Of a stretch of 64,000 nucleotides of DNA, positions 44,675 to 54,485 are shown piece by piece. Each line of letters begins with the position of its first letter. Positions within the stretch are counted from its first letter, which is position 1. The notes beneath the pieces were generated by a model that was not told where the DNA came from, ran no database searches, and saw nothing but the letters and a program-made list of their open reading frames with translations. Where the stretch lies: assembly GCF_004745805.1 (NCBI RefSeq), contig NZ_SRLQ01000002.1, positions 1 through 64,000 on the forward strand, written 5' to 3'. The translations under genes and the position numbers were made by a program. The DNA comes from Mycolicibacterium sp. CH28 (GTDB lineage Bacteria; Actinomycetota; Actinomycetes; Mycobacteriales; Mycobacteriaceae).

Positions 44675-45654
44675 CGTACTTTGCCCCACCGCCGGCCCCC
44701 GCCGCCGAACACGACCAGGCCCGCGCCGCACTACTGGCGGTTCGCAGCGAGATCGCCAAGGCCGTCGTCGGTCAGGACGCGGTGGTCAGCGGGCTGGTCA
44801 TCGCGCTGCTGTGCCGCGGACATGTACTGCTGGAAGGTGTTCCGGGCGTGGCCAAGACGCTGCTGGTCCGGGCGATGGCCGCCGCGCTGTCCCTGGACTT
44901 CAAGCGGGTGCAGTTCACCCCTGACCTGATGCCGGGCGACGTCACCGGATCGCTGGTCTACGACGCGCGCACCGCGGCCTTCGTGTTCCGGGAGGGTCCG
45001 GTGTTCACCAACCTGATGCTGGCCGACGAAATCAACCGCACCCCACCGAAAACGCAGGCCGCTCTGCTGGAGGCCATGGAAGAGCGCCAGGTCAGCGTCG
45101 ACGGCGAACCCCGGCCGCTGCCCGACCCGTTCATCGTCGCGGCCACCCAGAACCCGATCGAGTACGAGGGCACCTACCAGCTGCCCGAGGCACAACTGGA
45201 CCGGTTCCTGCTGAAACTGAACGTTCCGCTGCCGCCGCGCGATCAGGAGATCGCGATCCTCACCCGGCACGCCCAGGGCTTCGACCCGCGCGATCTGAGT
45301 TCGATCCGCCCGGTGGCCGGTGCAGCCGAACTCGCCGCGGGCCGCCGCGCGGTCAAGCAGGTACTGGTCGCAGACGAGGTGCTCGGCTATATCGTCGACA
45401 TCGCCGGAGCGACAAGGAATTCCCCGTCGCTTCAGCTCGGTGTTTCGCCGCGCGGCGCCACCGCGCTGCTCGGCACGGCGCGGTCGTGGGCGTGGCTGTC
45501 TGGCCGGACCTACGTCACCCCGGACGATGTGAAGGCGATGGCACGCCCGACGCTGCGTCACCGGATCGCGCTGCGCCCGGAGGCCGAACTCGAGGGAGCC
45601 ACCCCAGACGGGGTACTCGACGGCATCCTGGCCGCGGTGCCGGTGCCACGCTAG
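44671..45654 (+). CDS. moxR2: MoxR-family AAA+ ATPase, MoxR2 (Rv3692)
   Basis: A 327-residue AAA+ chaperone-like ATPase. Walker A is EGVPGVAKTLLVRA, Walker B is LMLADEINRTPPKTQAALL, sensor 1 is VAATQNPIEYEGTYQLPEAQLDRF, and a C-terminal lid domain follows. MoxR proteins act with VWA/DUF58 partners to mature or activate complexes; the DUF58 gene follows with a 1-nt overlap (TAGTG). GTG at 44671. The client in mycobacteria is unknown. Confidence 0.93.
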   Translation: MTYFAPPPAPAAEHDQARAALLAVRSEIAKAVVGQDAVVSGLVIALLCRGHVLLEGVPGVAKTLLVRAMAAALSLDFKRVQFTPDLMPGDVTGSLVYDARTAAFVFREGPVFTNLMLADEINRTPPKTQAALLEAMEERQVSVDGEPRPLPDPFIVAATQNPIEYEGTYQLPEAQLDRFLLKLNVPLPPRDQEIAILTRHAQGFDPRDLSSIRPVAGAAELAAGRRAVKQVLVADEVLGYIVDIAGATRNSPSLQLGVSPRGATALLGTARSWAWLSGRTYVTPDDVKAMARPTLRHRIALRPEAELEGATPDGVLDGILAAVPVPR

Positions 45655-46979
45655 TGGTTCTCACCGGCCGCATCGGGCTGATCGCCCTGCTTGGCGTGCT
45701 GCCGATCGGACTGTCGCCCTGGCCGGCAACGGCTTTCGTGGTGCTGCTGCTGGCGCTGCTGGTGGTGGCGACGCTCGACGTGGCACTGGCCGGCAGCGTG
45801 GGCGCGCTGATGCTGACGCGTGACGGCGGTGCGACCACAGCCCGGCTGGGCCAACCCGTCGATGCCGTGCTGCGCGTCCACAACGGAGGTTCGCGCCGGG
45901 TCCGGGGCATGCTGCGCGATGCCTGGCCGCCGAGCGCCCGCGCCGAACCCCGCGCACACACCATCGGCGTACGCGCCGGTGAAACCGTCACCGTCGCAAC
46001 CCGACTGCGGCCGGTGCGTCGCGGCGACCAGCGCTCGGAGCTCATCACGGTGCGCTCGATCGGACCGTTGGGCCTGGCCGGTCGGCAGCGGTCGCACGCG
46101 GTCCCCGGGCAGGTGCGCATCCTGCCGCCGTTCCTGTCGCGCAAGCACCTGCCGTCCCGGTTGGCCCGGCTGCGCGAGATCGACGGGCTGCTGCCGGTGC
46201 TCATCCGCGGCCAGGGCACCGAGTTCGATTCGCTGCGCGAGTACGTCGTTGGCGACGACGTCCGTTCGATCGACTGGCGGGCCACCGCCCGCCGCGCCGA
46301 CGTCGTGGTGCGCACCTGGCGCCCAGAGCGAGACCGGCGAGTGGTCATCGTGCTGGACACCGGCCGCACCTCTGCGGGCCGGGTGGGGGTGGATCCCACC
46401 GCGGCCGACCCGGGCGGCTGGCCGCGGCTGGACTGGTCGATGGACGCCGCACTGCTGCTGGCCGCACTGGCGGCCCGCGCCGGTGACCACGTCGATTTCC
46501 TGGCCCACGACCGAGTGACCCGTGCCGCGGTGTTCGGGGCGTCGCGCACCGAGCTGCTGGCCCATCTGGTGGAGGCGATGGCGCCGCTGGAGCCGGCGCT
46601 GATCGAGTCCGATGCCGCCGCAATGGTGGCCGCCGTGCAGCGGCGGGTGCGCCGCCAGGCTCTGGTCGTGCTGTTGACCGACCTGAACTCCTCGGCCCTC
46701 GATGAGGGGCTGCTGCCGGTGCTGCCCCGGCTGTCGGCGAAGCACCGGGTGATCGTGGCGGCGGTCGCCGATCCGCGGGTAGACGAGCTCGCCGCAGGAC
46801 GCGCCGACGCCGCGCAGGTCTACGACGCCGCGGCCGCCGAGCGTGCCCGCAATGACCGCCGCAGCATCGCGGCCCGGCTGCGGCACAGCGGCGTCGAGGT
46901 GGTTGACGCCGCGCCCGAGGACCTCGCGCCGGCTCTGGCCGACCGCTATCTGGCGATGAAGGCCACCGGCCGGCTGTAG
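45654..46979 (+). CDS. DUF58 (VWA-like) membrane protein, Rv3693
   Basis: A 441-residue protein with two N-terminal membrane helices (LIALLGVLPIGLSPW and AFVVLLLALLVVATLDVAL), a beta-rich extracellular-like region, and then the DUF58 signature GTEFDSLREYVVGDDVRSIDW. A VWA-like fold follows, with a partial MIDAS (VIVLDTGRTS). It is the usual partner of MoxR. GTG at 45654 shares a base with the moxR2 stop and gives the length of Rv3693; the longer frame upstream lies inside moxR2. Confidence 0.9.
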   Translation: MVLTGRIGLIALLGVLPIGLSPWPATAFVVLLLALLVVATLDVALAGSVGALMLTRDGGATTARLGQPVDAVLRVHNGGSRRVRGMLRDAWPPSARAEPRAHTIGVRAGETVTVATRLRPVRRGDQRSELITVRSIGPLGLAGRQRSHAVPGQVRILPPFLSRKHLPSRLARLREIDGLLPVLIRGQGTEFDSLREYVVGDDVRSIDWRATARRADVVVRTWRPERDRRVVIVLDTGRTSAGRVGVDPTAADPGGWPRLDWSMDAALLLAALAARAGDHVDFLAHDRVTRAAVFGASRTELLAHLVEAMAPLEPALIESDAAAMVAAVQRRVRRQALVVLLTDLNSSALDEGLLPVLPRLSAKHRVIVAAVADPRVDELAAGRADAAQVYDAAAAERARNDRRSIAARLRHSGVEVVDAAPEDLAPALADRYLAMKATGRL

Positions 46980-46982
46980 CGC

Positions 46983-47975
46983 TCAGCCCGTGGGAACGAC
47001 GTCGGGCGCATCCTCGACGTCCCCGGTCTCGCCGGCCCGGCTGGCCTTGCGGCCGAAGTGGACGATGTAGGCCAGAAACGCCGCCTCGGCGGCCACACCG
47101 ATGCCGATGCGAACGAACGTCGGCAGTGGCGACGGAGTCACCAACGCCTCGATCAGGCCCGAGACCAGCAGTACCCCGGCCAGCCCGACCGCCGCCGCCA
47201 CCACCGCGCGGCCCTGCTCGGCCAGCACTTGACCGCGCGGACGATCGCCCGGGGAGATCACCGTCCAGCCCAGCCTCATACCAACGGCACCGGCCAGGAA
47301 TACCGCCGTCATCTCCAGCAGGCCGTGCGGGATCAGCAGTCCGAACAACACGTCGGCCTTGCCGGCATCCATCATCAGCCCGCCGATCACCCCGAGGTTG
47401 GCGGCGTTCTGGAACAACACCCACGGGATCGGGATGCCCAGCAGAATCGAGAACGCGATGCACTGAGCGGCAACCCAGGAGTTGTTGACCCAGACCCGCA
47501 AGGCGAACGAGCCGGCCGGATTGTCGCTGTAGTACGAGGCGAAGTCGTGGTTGACCAGATGCTCGATCTCGTCGGGAGTGCTCAGCGCCGACTGCACCTC
47601 GTGGCTGCCGGCCACCCAGACTCCGATCAGCACGGCCACCGCGAAGAACACGACCGCGGTGGCCAGCCACCACCGCCACGCACGGTAGGCCACCACCGGG
47701 AAGGACACCGTCCAGAACCGGGCGAACTCATGCCACATCGGGGCGTGTGCGCCGGTGACGGCCGCGCGGGCCCGGGCGACCAGGCTGGACAACCGGCCGA
47801 CCAGCACCGAGTCCGACGACGCCGAACGCACCATCGACAGGTGGGTGGAAACCCGCTGGTAGAGCTCGACGAGTTCGTCCACTTCGGGACCGGAAAGCCG
47901 GCGACGCTTCTTGACCAGTTGCTCGAGCCGATTCCAGGTGTCCTGGTGGGCCATGACGAAAGCGTCGACGTCCAT
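46983..47975 (-). CDS. Stage II sporulation protein M (SpoIIM)-family membrane protein, Rv3694c
   Basis: A 330-residue membrane protein. A cytoplasmic N-terminal helical region (about 95 residues; LEQLVKKRRRLSGPEVDELVELYQ) precedes five or six membrane helices. They include the SpoIIM-type segment NNSWVAAQCIAFSILLGIP, with GLLIPHGLLEM near the end. Actinobacteria do not use it for sporulation in this genus; it accompanies MoxR/DUF58 genes and an RDD protein. The ATG at 47975 gives the same length as Rv3694c. It converges with the DUF58 gene (3-nt gap). Confidence 0.9.
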   Translation of the reverse strand: MDVDAFVMAHQDTWNRLEQLVKKRRRLSGPEVDELVELYQRVSTHLSMVRSASSDSVLVGRLSSLVARARAAVTGAHAPMWHEFARFWTVSFPVVAYRAWRWWLATAVVFFAVAVLIGVWVAGSHEVQSALSTPDEIEHLVNHDFASYYSDNPAGSFALRVWVNNSWVAAQCIAFSILLGIPIPWVLFQNAANLGVIGGLMMDAGKADVLFGLLIPHGLLEMTAVFLAGAVGMRLGWTVISPGDRPRGQVLAEQGRAVVAAAVGLAGVLLVSGLIEALVTPSPLPTFVRIGIGVAAEAAFLAYIVHFGRKASRAGETGDVEDAPDVVPTG

Positions 47976-48046
47976 CTGGCAATGGTAGTGAGACGGTCGA
48001 GCGCGATACGCCCTCGACGGGGTCGGTGCTTGTTGGTTCGGTTGCT

Positions 48047-48973
48047 CTAGAAGACAACGGTTTCGTTGCCGACCCGGACCACGCGGTCCTGGCAGTGCCA
48101 CTGCACGGCGCGGGACAGCACCGCCCGTTCGACGTCGGCGCCCAGCCGGACCAGGTCATCGACACTGTGAGTGTGGTCGACCCGGACCACGTCCTGCTCG
48201 ATGATCGGCCCCTCGTCGAGGTCCTGGGTGACGTAGTGCGCGGTGGCACCGACGAGCTTGACGCCGCGTTCCCGGGCCCGCTTGTAGGGAGCAGCGCCGA
48301 TGAACGCCGGGAGGAACGAGTGGTGGATGTTGATCAGCGGACACCCCACGGCGTCGAGGAACTCGGGGGTGATGAACTGCATGTAACGGGCGAGCACCAC
48401 CAGATCGACGTTGCCGCTCAACAATTCGAGTTGGCGTCGCTCGGCTTCTGACCGGTTGTCCTTGGACGCCGGAATGTGGAAGAACGGCACCGAGAACGGG
48501 CGCACTTCGTCGGCGAGTTCGGAGTGATTGGAGATGACCATCACGATATTCATGTCTAGTTCGCCGCGGCGATTTCGCCACAACAGGTCGAGCAGACAAT
48601 GGTCGGTCTTGGAGACCATGATCGCCACCCGCTTCACTTTGGCGGCCTCGGTGAACTGGAAGTCGATCTGGAACTCGCCGGCCACGGCATCGGCGAACCC
48701 CCGCTGCACGCCGGTGATCGCAGCCGACAGCCCCGGAAGCCGAAAGATGACCCGCTGCACCAATACTCCGCCATCGGGGTCCGTGGAATGCTGATCGAAC
48801 GAGACGATGTTGGCGCCGACAGCGCTGAGAAAGCTGCTCACCGCGGAGACCACACCCGGCCGGTCAGGACAGCGAAGGAGTAGCCGGCCGACATCTGCGG
48901 TGCTGTGCCGGGCCGCGGGTTGCTGAGCGGCGACGGTGGGAAGCACCGACGCGGTTGCGGGTGATGCGGTCAT
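48047..48973 (-). CDS. purU: Formyltetrahydrofolate deformylase
   Basis: A 308-residue enzyme that hydrolyses 10-formyl-THF to formate and THF. The N-terminal ACT domain (LLRCPDRPGVVSAVSSFL) is followed by the formyltransferase fold with INIHHSFLPAFIGAAPY and the catalytic Asp in HYVTQDLDEGPIIEQ. ATG at 48973 was chosen because GAAAGGGG lies just upstream; an ATG 12 codons earlier also exists. As the last gene of the demethylation cluster, it would recycle THF when methyl groups flood the one-carbon pool. Confidence 0.94.
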   Translation of the reverse strand: MTASPATASVLPTVAAQQPAARHSTADVGRLLLRCPDRPGVVSAVSSFLSAVGANIVSFDQHSTDPDGGVLVQRVIFRLPGLSAAITGVQRGFADAVAGEFQIDFQFTEAAKVKRVAIMVSKTDHCLLDLLWRNRRGELDMNIVMVISNHSELADEVRPFSVPFFHIPASKDNRSEAERRQLELLSGNVDLVVLARYMQFITPEFLDAVGCPLINIHHSFLPAFIGAAPYKRARERGVKLVGATAHYVTQDLDEGPIIEQDVVRVDHTHSVDDLVRLGADVERAVLSRAVQWHCQDRVVRVGNETVVF

Positions 48974-49021
48974 GACGCCCCTTTCGGGCTTGTCGTCGAT
49001 CATCAGCACGTGCAGCGAGGT

Positions 49022-50404
49022 TCAGCACTCGATAACGTTGAGCGCCAAGCCACCCCGCGCAGTCTCCTTGTACTTGTCCTTCATGTCGGCACCCGTTTCC
49101 CGCATCGTCTTGACAGCCTTGTCCAGGGACACCCGGTGCTGTCCGTCACCACGCAGCGCAATGCGGGCCGCGGTGATCGCCTTGACGGCGGCCAATGCGT
49201 TTCGCTCGATACAGGGAATCTGCACCAGCCCGCCGACCGGATCGCAGGTCAGGCCGAGGTTGTGCTCGATGCCGATCTCGGCGGCATTCTCCACCTGTTC
49301 GGGCGTACCCCCGAGCACTTCGGTAAGCCCGGCGGCGGCCATCGCACAGGCCGATCCGACCTCACCTTGGCAACCCACCTCCGCACCACTGATCGAGGCA
49401 TTCTCCTTGATGATCGAGCCCACTGCCGCGGCAGCGAGCAGGAAACGGACCACGCCGTCATCGTCGGCGGCGGGCACGAAGTTGCGGTAGTAGTGCAGCA
49501 CGGCGGGGACGATGCCGGCGGCTCCGTTGGTGGGGGCGGTCACGACCCGCCCGCCGGCGGCATTCTGCTCGTTGACGGCCAGCGCATAGAGGCTGACGTA
49601 GTCCATCGCGGCCAGCGGGTCGCCCTCGGCCGCGGTCGCCGCGAGTTTGGTCGCCATCGAGGCAGCCCGCCGTTGGACGTTCAATCCACCGGGCAGGACC
49701 CCGTGTGTGCTGGAGCCGACGCGGACACATTCCTGCATCACCGACCAGATCTTCAGCAACTGTTCGTGAACGAACAGATCTGTGTGCCAGGCCCGTTCGT
49801 TGGCCAACATGACGTCACTGATCCGCAGACCCGTCTCGGCGGTGACGACCAACAGTTCGTCTCCGCTGTGGAACGGGTAGGTCACTGGTGTCGGATCAGG
49901 CACGACGACGGGATGGTTCTCACTGTGGACCTGGTCGTCATCGATGACGAACCCGCCGCCGACGGAGTAGAACATCCGTTGGGACAGTGTCGCTCCGGTG
50001 CGTCCGTACGCGACGAATTTCATTGCGTTGGCATGGAAGCGGGCCCGCCGGTTGCGGTGCAGGATGATGTTGTCGTCGAGGTCGAAGGCAATCGGGTGCT
50101 GCCCGAGTAGCCGCAGGACACCAGTGCCGTCGATCTCGCGCAGCACCGATGGTGTCCGGGTGGGGTCGACCTGGTCTGGGCGCTCGCCGAGCAAGCCAAG
50201 CGCCAGCGCACCGACGCTCCCATGCCCTTTACCCGTGGCCCCCAACGAGCCGAACAGCTCCACCACGACACTGTGGGTGTATTCCAGTGCACCGGCATCG
50301 GCCAGTCCGCGGACGAACCGATTGGCGGCGATTATCGGCCCGACGGTATGCGAACTGGATGGGCCGATCCCGATCTTGAACAGGTCGAAGACGCTGAGTG
50401 CCAT
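49022..50404 (-). CDS. sdaA: L-serine ammonia-lyase (single-chain, iron-sulfur)
   Basis: A 460-residue [4Fe-4S] L-serine dehydratase that converts serine to pyruvate and ammonia. The N-terminal domain has [20 protein letters not shown]. The catalytic part has [16 protein letters not shown], with cluster Cys residues in [16 protein letters not shown] and IPCIERN. The ATG at 50404 is 2 nt after the stop of the upstream dehydrogenase, so they form one transcript. In this cluster it would drain serine made from demethylated glycine plus methylene-THF. Confidence 0.96.
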   Translation of the reverse strand: MALSVFDLFKIGIGPSSSHTVGPIIAANRFVRGLADAGALEYTHSVVVELFGSLGATGKGHGSVGALALGLLGERPDQVDPTRTPSVLREIDGTGVLRLLGQHPIAFDLDDNIILHRNRRARFHANAMKFVAYGRTGATLSQRMFYSVGGGFVIDDDQVHSENHPVVVPDPTPVTYPFHSGDELLVVTAETGLRISDVMLANERAWHTDLFVHEQLLKIWSVMQECVRVGSSTHGVLPGGLNVQRRAASMATKLAATAAEGDPLAAMDYVSLYALAVNEQNAAGGRVVTAPTNGAAGIVPAVLHYYRNFVPAADDDGVVRFLLAAAAVGSIIKENASISGAEVGCQGEVGSACAMAAAGLTEVLGGTPEQVENAAEIGIEHNLGLTCDPVGGLVQIPCIERNALAAVKAITAARIALRGDGQHRVSLDKAVKTMRETGADMKDKYKETARGGLALNVIEC

Positions 50405-50406
50405 CG

Positions 50407-52866
50407 TCAGATGCGGATGTTCTCATTGGTGGGGTCGTAGAGCGCCTTGAGCGACACCGTGATTGGATAGAGCTGTCCATTGACGTTGACCTGATAGTCG
50501 CCGGATCTGATCCAATCGGTGGTCACCACCGCGTTGTTGGCGGCCCGAAGGTAACCCAGCCCGACACAGCTGCCGATCGTCTCGCCCCACGCCGCGGACG
50601 TCACCTGACCGGCGGCCTCACCGTCGCGCAGGATCAACTCGCCGCCCCACAGCATCGCGTCGGGTGAGCCAACAACAAACCCGACCAGCTTGGTCAGCGG
50701 TCCGTCCGACTTGGCCTTCTCCACCGCCTCGCGGCCCAGGAACGCGATGTCGGTCTTGAGCTTGCACGCGAACAACAGGCCGGCTTCGACCGGATTCTCG
50801 GCCGGGCTCAGTTCACGGCCAAATGCGCGGTAGCCCTTTTCCAGCCGGAGGCTCTCGATCGCGTAGTAGCCGCCGCGGGCCACCCCGAACTGCCGCCCGA
50901 TCTTCATCAATTCGTCGTACACGCCCACCGCGAACTCGGCGGGAACGTAGAGCTCCCAGCCCAGTTCACCGACGTAGGTGATGCGGGTTGCCCGCACGGT
51001 CGCATAGCCCAGCGAGATCTCCTGGCTGGTTCCGAACGGGAAGGCTACATCGGACATGTCGGCGTCGGTCAACATCGAGAGCAGGTCGCGCGACTTGGGC
51101 CCCATCACCCCGAAAACCGCGTACGCGGAGGTGATGTCGACCAGTTCGGCCCGAGCTCCGGCTGGCATGTTCTTGCGGATGTGGTCCTTGTCGCGCTCGG
51201 TGGTGGCCGCGCTGGAGACGATCAGGAATTCCTGCAGTCCGGTGCGCGTCACCGTGACGTCGGATTCGTAGGTTCCGCGTTCGTTGAGCATCCCGGTGTA
51301 GACCGACTTGCCGATCTCGACGCCGACATCCGCGGTGCACAGCCATTGCAGTGCAGCTTCCGCGTCGGGACCGACGAGCAGGTACTTGGAGAACGAGGTT
51401 TGGTCGAACACGGTGACACCGGTACGGGTGCTGGTCTGCTCGGCCGCCGACCACGGCAGCCAGTTCGGCTTGCCCCACGTGTACTCGATGGTGGGCTGTT
51501 CGCCGTCGGGGGCGAAGAAATTGGCTCTCTCCCAGCCCATCCGCGATCCGAAATTGGCGTTCGCTTCGGCGAGCAGGTGGTGCACTGGAGACCGGCGGAA
51601 TGGCCGGGCAGTATCCAGTTCCCGATTGGGCCAGGGTATTTCGTAGTGCACGCCGAGAACCTCGGCCACCCTGTCGTGCAGCCAGCGATTGTTGCCGTTG
51701 AACCGCGCGAACCGGCGGATGTCGACGCCGGTGAGGTTACCGTCGGGAGCTCCGTTGACGATCCACTCCGCCAGCGCCCTGCCGGCGCCACCGGCGGTGG
51801 CGATACCGACCGAGTTGAATCCGGCGCCGACGAAGAAGTTGGCACACTCCGGTGCCTCGCCGAGGATGAACTGGTTGTCCGGGGTGAAGCTCTCGGGGCC
51901 GTTGTAGAACTTCTTGATCCCGGTGTGCTCCAGGGCTGGAATGCGCAGCAGCGCATTGTTCATCAGGATCTCGAAATGATCCCAGTCCTCGTCGAGCAGC
52001 TGGAACTCGAACGGATAGGGAATCGCGTCGGGTGCGACCCAGGGTTTGGCGTTGGGTTCGAAGCCCCCGATGACCAGGCCGCCGACTTCTTCCTTGAAGT
52101 AGGTGTAGCCGTCGGGGTCACGCAGGATCGGCAGGTCCGGGTGCACTCCGGCTATCTCCTGCGACACCACATAGAAGTGCTCGGCGGAGTGCAGCGGGAC
52201 ATTGACCCCGGCCATCGCGCCGATCTGCTTGGCCCACTGGCCAGCACAGTTGACGACAATCTCGGCTTCGATATCGCCGTCGTCGGTGCGCACCCCGGTC
52301 ACCCGCCCATCGACGGTGAGAATGTCGAGGACCCTGATCTTCTCGATGATCTGGGTACCGCGCATGCGTGCGCCCTTGGCCAACGCGAAGGTCAGGTCGG
52401 TGGGGTTGGCCTTACCGTCAGCGGGCAGCCAGATCGCGCCGACGAGGTCGTCGACGCGCATCACGGGGTATCGCTCCAACGCCTGCTCGGGTGTGAGCAG
52501 CTCGCATTCCATGTTGAACGCGGTCGCGCTGGCCGCGGTGCGACGCAACTGGATCATCCGATCTTCGGAGCGGGCAACCGTGACTCCGCCGCATCGTTTG
52601 TAGCCGGCCGACAGCCCGGTCTCGGCTTCCAACTCGGCATAGAGCTGGGTGGAGTACTGCACCAGCCGGGTCAGGCTTTCCGAAGCGCGCAGCTGGCCGA
52701 CCAGGCCGGCGGCGTGCCAGGTAGTGCCCGAGGACAGCTGACCCTGTTCGAGCAGGACGACATCGGTCGTGCCGAGCTTGCTCAGGTGGTAGGCGACGCT
52801 GGTGCCGATGACGCCGCCGCCGATGATGACCGCCTGGGCGCGCTGCGGAAGTGGTTTGGTACCCAT
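50407..52866 (-). CDS. Dimethylglycine/sarcosine dehydrogenase-type flavoprotein with GcvT domain (copy 1)
   Basis: An 819-residue fusion. An N-terminal FAD/DAO domain with VIIGGGVIGTSVAYHLSKLG is followed by TTWHAAGLVGQ, whose His is the covalent-FAD residue of the DMGDH/SarDH family. A C-terminal GcvT/aminomethyltransferase domain (from about residue 430; FDQTSFSKYLLVGP, MGPKSRDLL, GELGWELY) is where THF accepts the methylene group. The expected reaction is oxidative demethylation of dimethylglycine or sarcosine, forming 5,10-methylene-THF. The ATG at 52866 follows AGAAGG; the longer open frame upstream overlaps the permease gene. Confidence 0.92.
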   Translation of the reverse strand: MGTKPLPQRAQAVIIGGGVIGTSVAYHLSKLGTTDVVLLEQGQLSSGTTWHAAGLVGQLRASESLTRLVQYSTQLYAELEAETGLSAGYKRCGGVTVARSEDRMIQLRRTAASATAFNMECELLTPEQALERYPVMRVDDLVGAIWLPADGKANPTDLTFALAKGARMRGTQIIEKIRVLDILTVDGRVTGVRTDDGDIEAEIVVNCAGQWAKQIGAMAGVNVPLHSAEHFYVVSQEIAGVHPDLPILRDPDGYTYFKEEVGGLVIGGFEPNAKPWVAPDAIPYPFEFQLLDEDWDHFEILMNNALLRIPALEHTGIKKFYNGPESFTPDNQFILGEAPECANFFVGAGFNSVGIATAGGAGRALAEWIVNGAPDGNLTGVDIRRFARFNGNNRWLHDRVAEVLGVHYEIPWPNRELDTARPFRRSPVHHLLAEANANFGSRMGWERANFFAPDGEQPTIEYTWGKPNWLPWSAAEQTSTRTGVTVFDQTSFSKYLLVGPDAEAALQWLCTADVGVEIGKSVYTGMLNERGTYESDVTVTRTGLQEFLIVSSAATTERDKDHIRKNMPAGARAELVDITSAYAVFGVMGPKSRDLLSMLTDADMSDVAFPFGTSQEISLGYATVRATRITYVGELGWELYVPAEFAVGVYDELMKIGRQFGVARGGYYAIESLRLEKGYRAFGRELSPAENPVEAGLLFACKLKTDIAFLGREAVEKAKSDGPLTKLVGFVVGSPDAMLWGGELILRDGEAAGQVTSAAWGETIGSCVGLGYLRAANNAVVTTDWIRSGDYQVNVNGQLYPITVSLKALYDPTNENIRI

Positions 52867-52910
52867 GGTCCTTCTCTTGTTCTCAGATCTGTTTGGTGCG
52901 CTCCGCGGTG

Positions 52911-54446
52911 TTAGACCGGGTCTGCGTGCAGGGGCTCGCCGGCAGCCACCGGGATGTGGCGGTGCTCTTCGGCGATTCCGTGGTCCTTGCCGTGCTGGCG
53001 GGCCAGGTAGTAGCCGGCACCGCCAACGACGATCGCGAGAATGAAGATCACGCCGCCCCAGGCGTAGACGCCGTCGCCGTAGATCTCGGTGCGCGGCCAG
53101 ATCAGGTTTATCGACATCAGCAGGCCGTAGCCGACCGCGACGGCGTTGATGATGATGCCGCCGCCGCGCCCGAGGTAGAACCACCCCTTCTCGCCACGGT
53201 CCTCCGGCCAGCCCCGCAGGCGGCGCACCAACACCGGAATGGTGACCAGCAGGTAGGCGAGGTAGACGACGACGATCGCCACGCTGGTGATCACCAGGAA
53301 GACCTTCGAATTGCCGGCGTTGAGGACCAGCAGGCCGATCGCGACCAGTCCACTGACGATCGCCGGCAGGATCGGCGACTGGCGCCGCTCGCCGACGTGG
53401 GCCAGTTTGGCGCCGAACGGCAGTGCGTGATCGCGCGCCATAGAGAAGGCCAGCCGAATACTGGCGGTCTGGATGGCCAGCGTGCAGATGAAGATCGCGA
53501 ATGCAACGTCGACCAATAGCAGCTTGCCCACGGTGCTACCGAGGGCGTCTTGTAGAACCATCGGCAGGCCTCCGGTGCCCAGCGTGCTCAGATCCAGGCT
53601 GTGGGCGGTCATCAGCGCAAGCAGCAGCAACGCGGCGCCGCAGAGCCCGGCCGCTGCCAGGGCGCGTAACAGCGCTTTGGGCGTGGTGCGGCGGGGGTCC
53701 TTGGTCTCTTCGGACAGCGATCCGGCGGTGTCGAATCCGTACATGACATAGGCGGGCATGATCGCGGCCATCAACAACGGCGCCAGCAGCCCCAGCGCAC
53801 CCCAACCGGGCAGTCCGGGACCGGCGCCCTGGGTGGTCAGCACAACGCCGGGGCCGCGCTGGATGTGGAACAGCAGGAGAATGACAATCAGTGCCACACC
53901 GATGATTTCGGCGGCCACACCGATATTGTTGATCAGTGCCATGAGCCTGACGCCAAGCAGGCTGATCGTGGTGGTCAGCGCGACGGTACAGGAGCCCAAC
54001 AGGATCGCGTTCTGCCCGTCGTTGTCGATGACTTGGAACCCGGACCAGATCTGCGGCAGCACAATCTGTTCGGCGACCGACACAGCGGCGACACTGACCA
54101 GCGACCCCACCAGCATTGTCCAGCCGGCCATCCATGATCCGGCCCTGCTGCTCATCTTCTTCGACCACTGGTAGACCGAGCCGGCGATCGGATATCGGGC
54201 CGACAGCTCGGCGAACACCAGGGCGACACAGAACTGCCCGGCGAGCACGATGACCCACGACCAGAACAGCAGTGGCCCACCGAAGCCGTAGCCGAAGCCG
54301 AACAGCTGGAACATGCCGGTCAGGATGGAGATGTAGCTGAAACCGGCTGCGAAGGAGCTGAACCCGCCGAGTGATCGGCTCAGCCGCTGCGTGTAGCCAT
54401 GGGAGGCGAGGTCAGCCAAGTCGGCTTCATGGTCGTGTTGCGCCAT
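52911..54446 (-). CDS. APC-superfamily amino-acid/amine permease
   Basis: A 511-residue permease with twelve predicted helices. It starts with a charged tail and GGFSSFAAGFSYISILTGMF in helix 1, and has the consensus FAELSARYPIAGSVYQW (helix 2-loop) and GFDTAGSLSEETKDPRRTTP in helix 6, as in the BAT/Uga4-like APC family. The cargo is unproven; position between two N-methylglycine dehydrogenases suggests dimethylglycine, sarcosine or a related amine. The ATG is at 54446; 44 bp separate it from the downstream dehydrogenase. Confidence 0.92.
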   Translation of the reverse strand: MAQHDHEADLADLASHGYTQRLSRSLGGFSSFAAGFSYISILTGMFQLFGFGYGFGGPLLFWSWVIVLAGQFCVALVFAELSARYPIAGSVYQWSKKMSSRAGSWMAGWTMLVGSLVSVAAVSVAEQIVLPQIWSGFQVIDNDGQNAILLGSCTVALTTTISLLGVRLMALINNIGVAAEIIGVALIVILLLFHIQRGPGVVLTTQGAGPGLPGWGALGLLAPLLMAAIMPAYVMYGFDTAGSLSEETKDPRRTTPKALLRALAAAGLCGAALLLLALMTAHSLDLSTLGTGGLPMVLQDALGSTVGKLLLVDVAFAIFICTLAIQTASIRLAFSMARDHALPFGAKLAHVGERRQSPILPAIVSGLVAIGLLVLNAGNSKVFLVITSVAIVVVYLAYLLVTIPVLVRRLRGWPEDRGEKGWFYLGRGGGIIINAVAVGYGLLMSINLIWPRTEIYGDGVYAWGGVIFILAIVVGGAGYYLARQHGKDHGIAEEHRHIPVAAGEPLHADPV

Positions 54447-54485
54447 AGCGAATACTCCAGGCTCGAGGGGAATCGGTGGTGGGTG

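Noticed and set aside
52867..53184. 106-codon N-terminal extension of dehydrogenase copy 1
   Set aside because: It is Arg/His-rich and overlaps the permease C-terminus, and the FAD motif needs a start just before residue 107 of the long frame.
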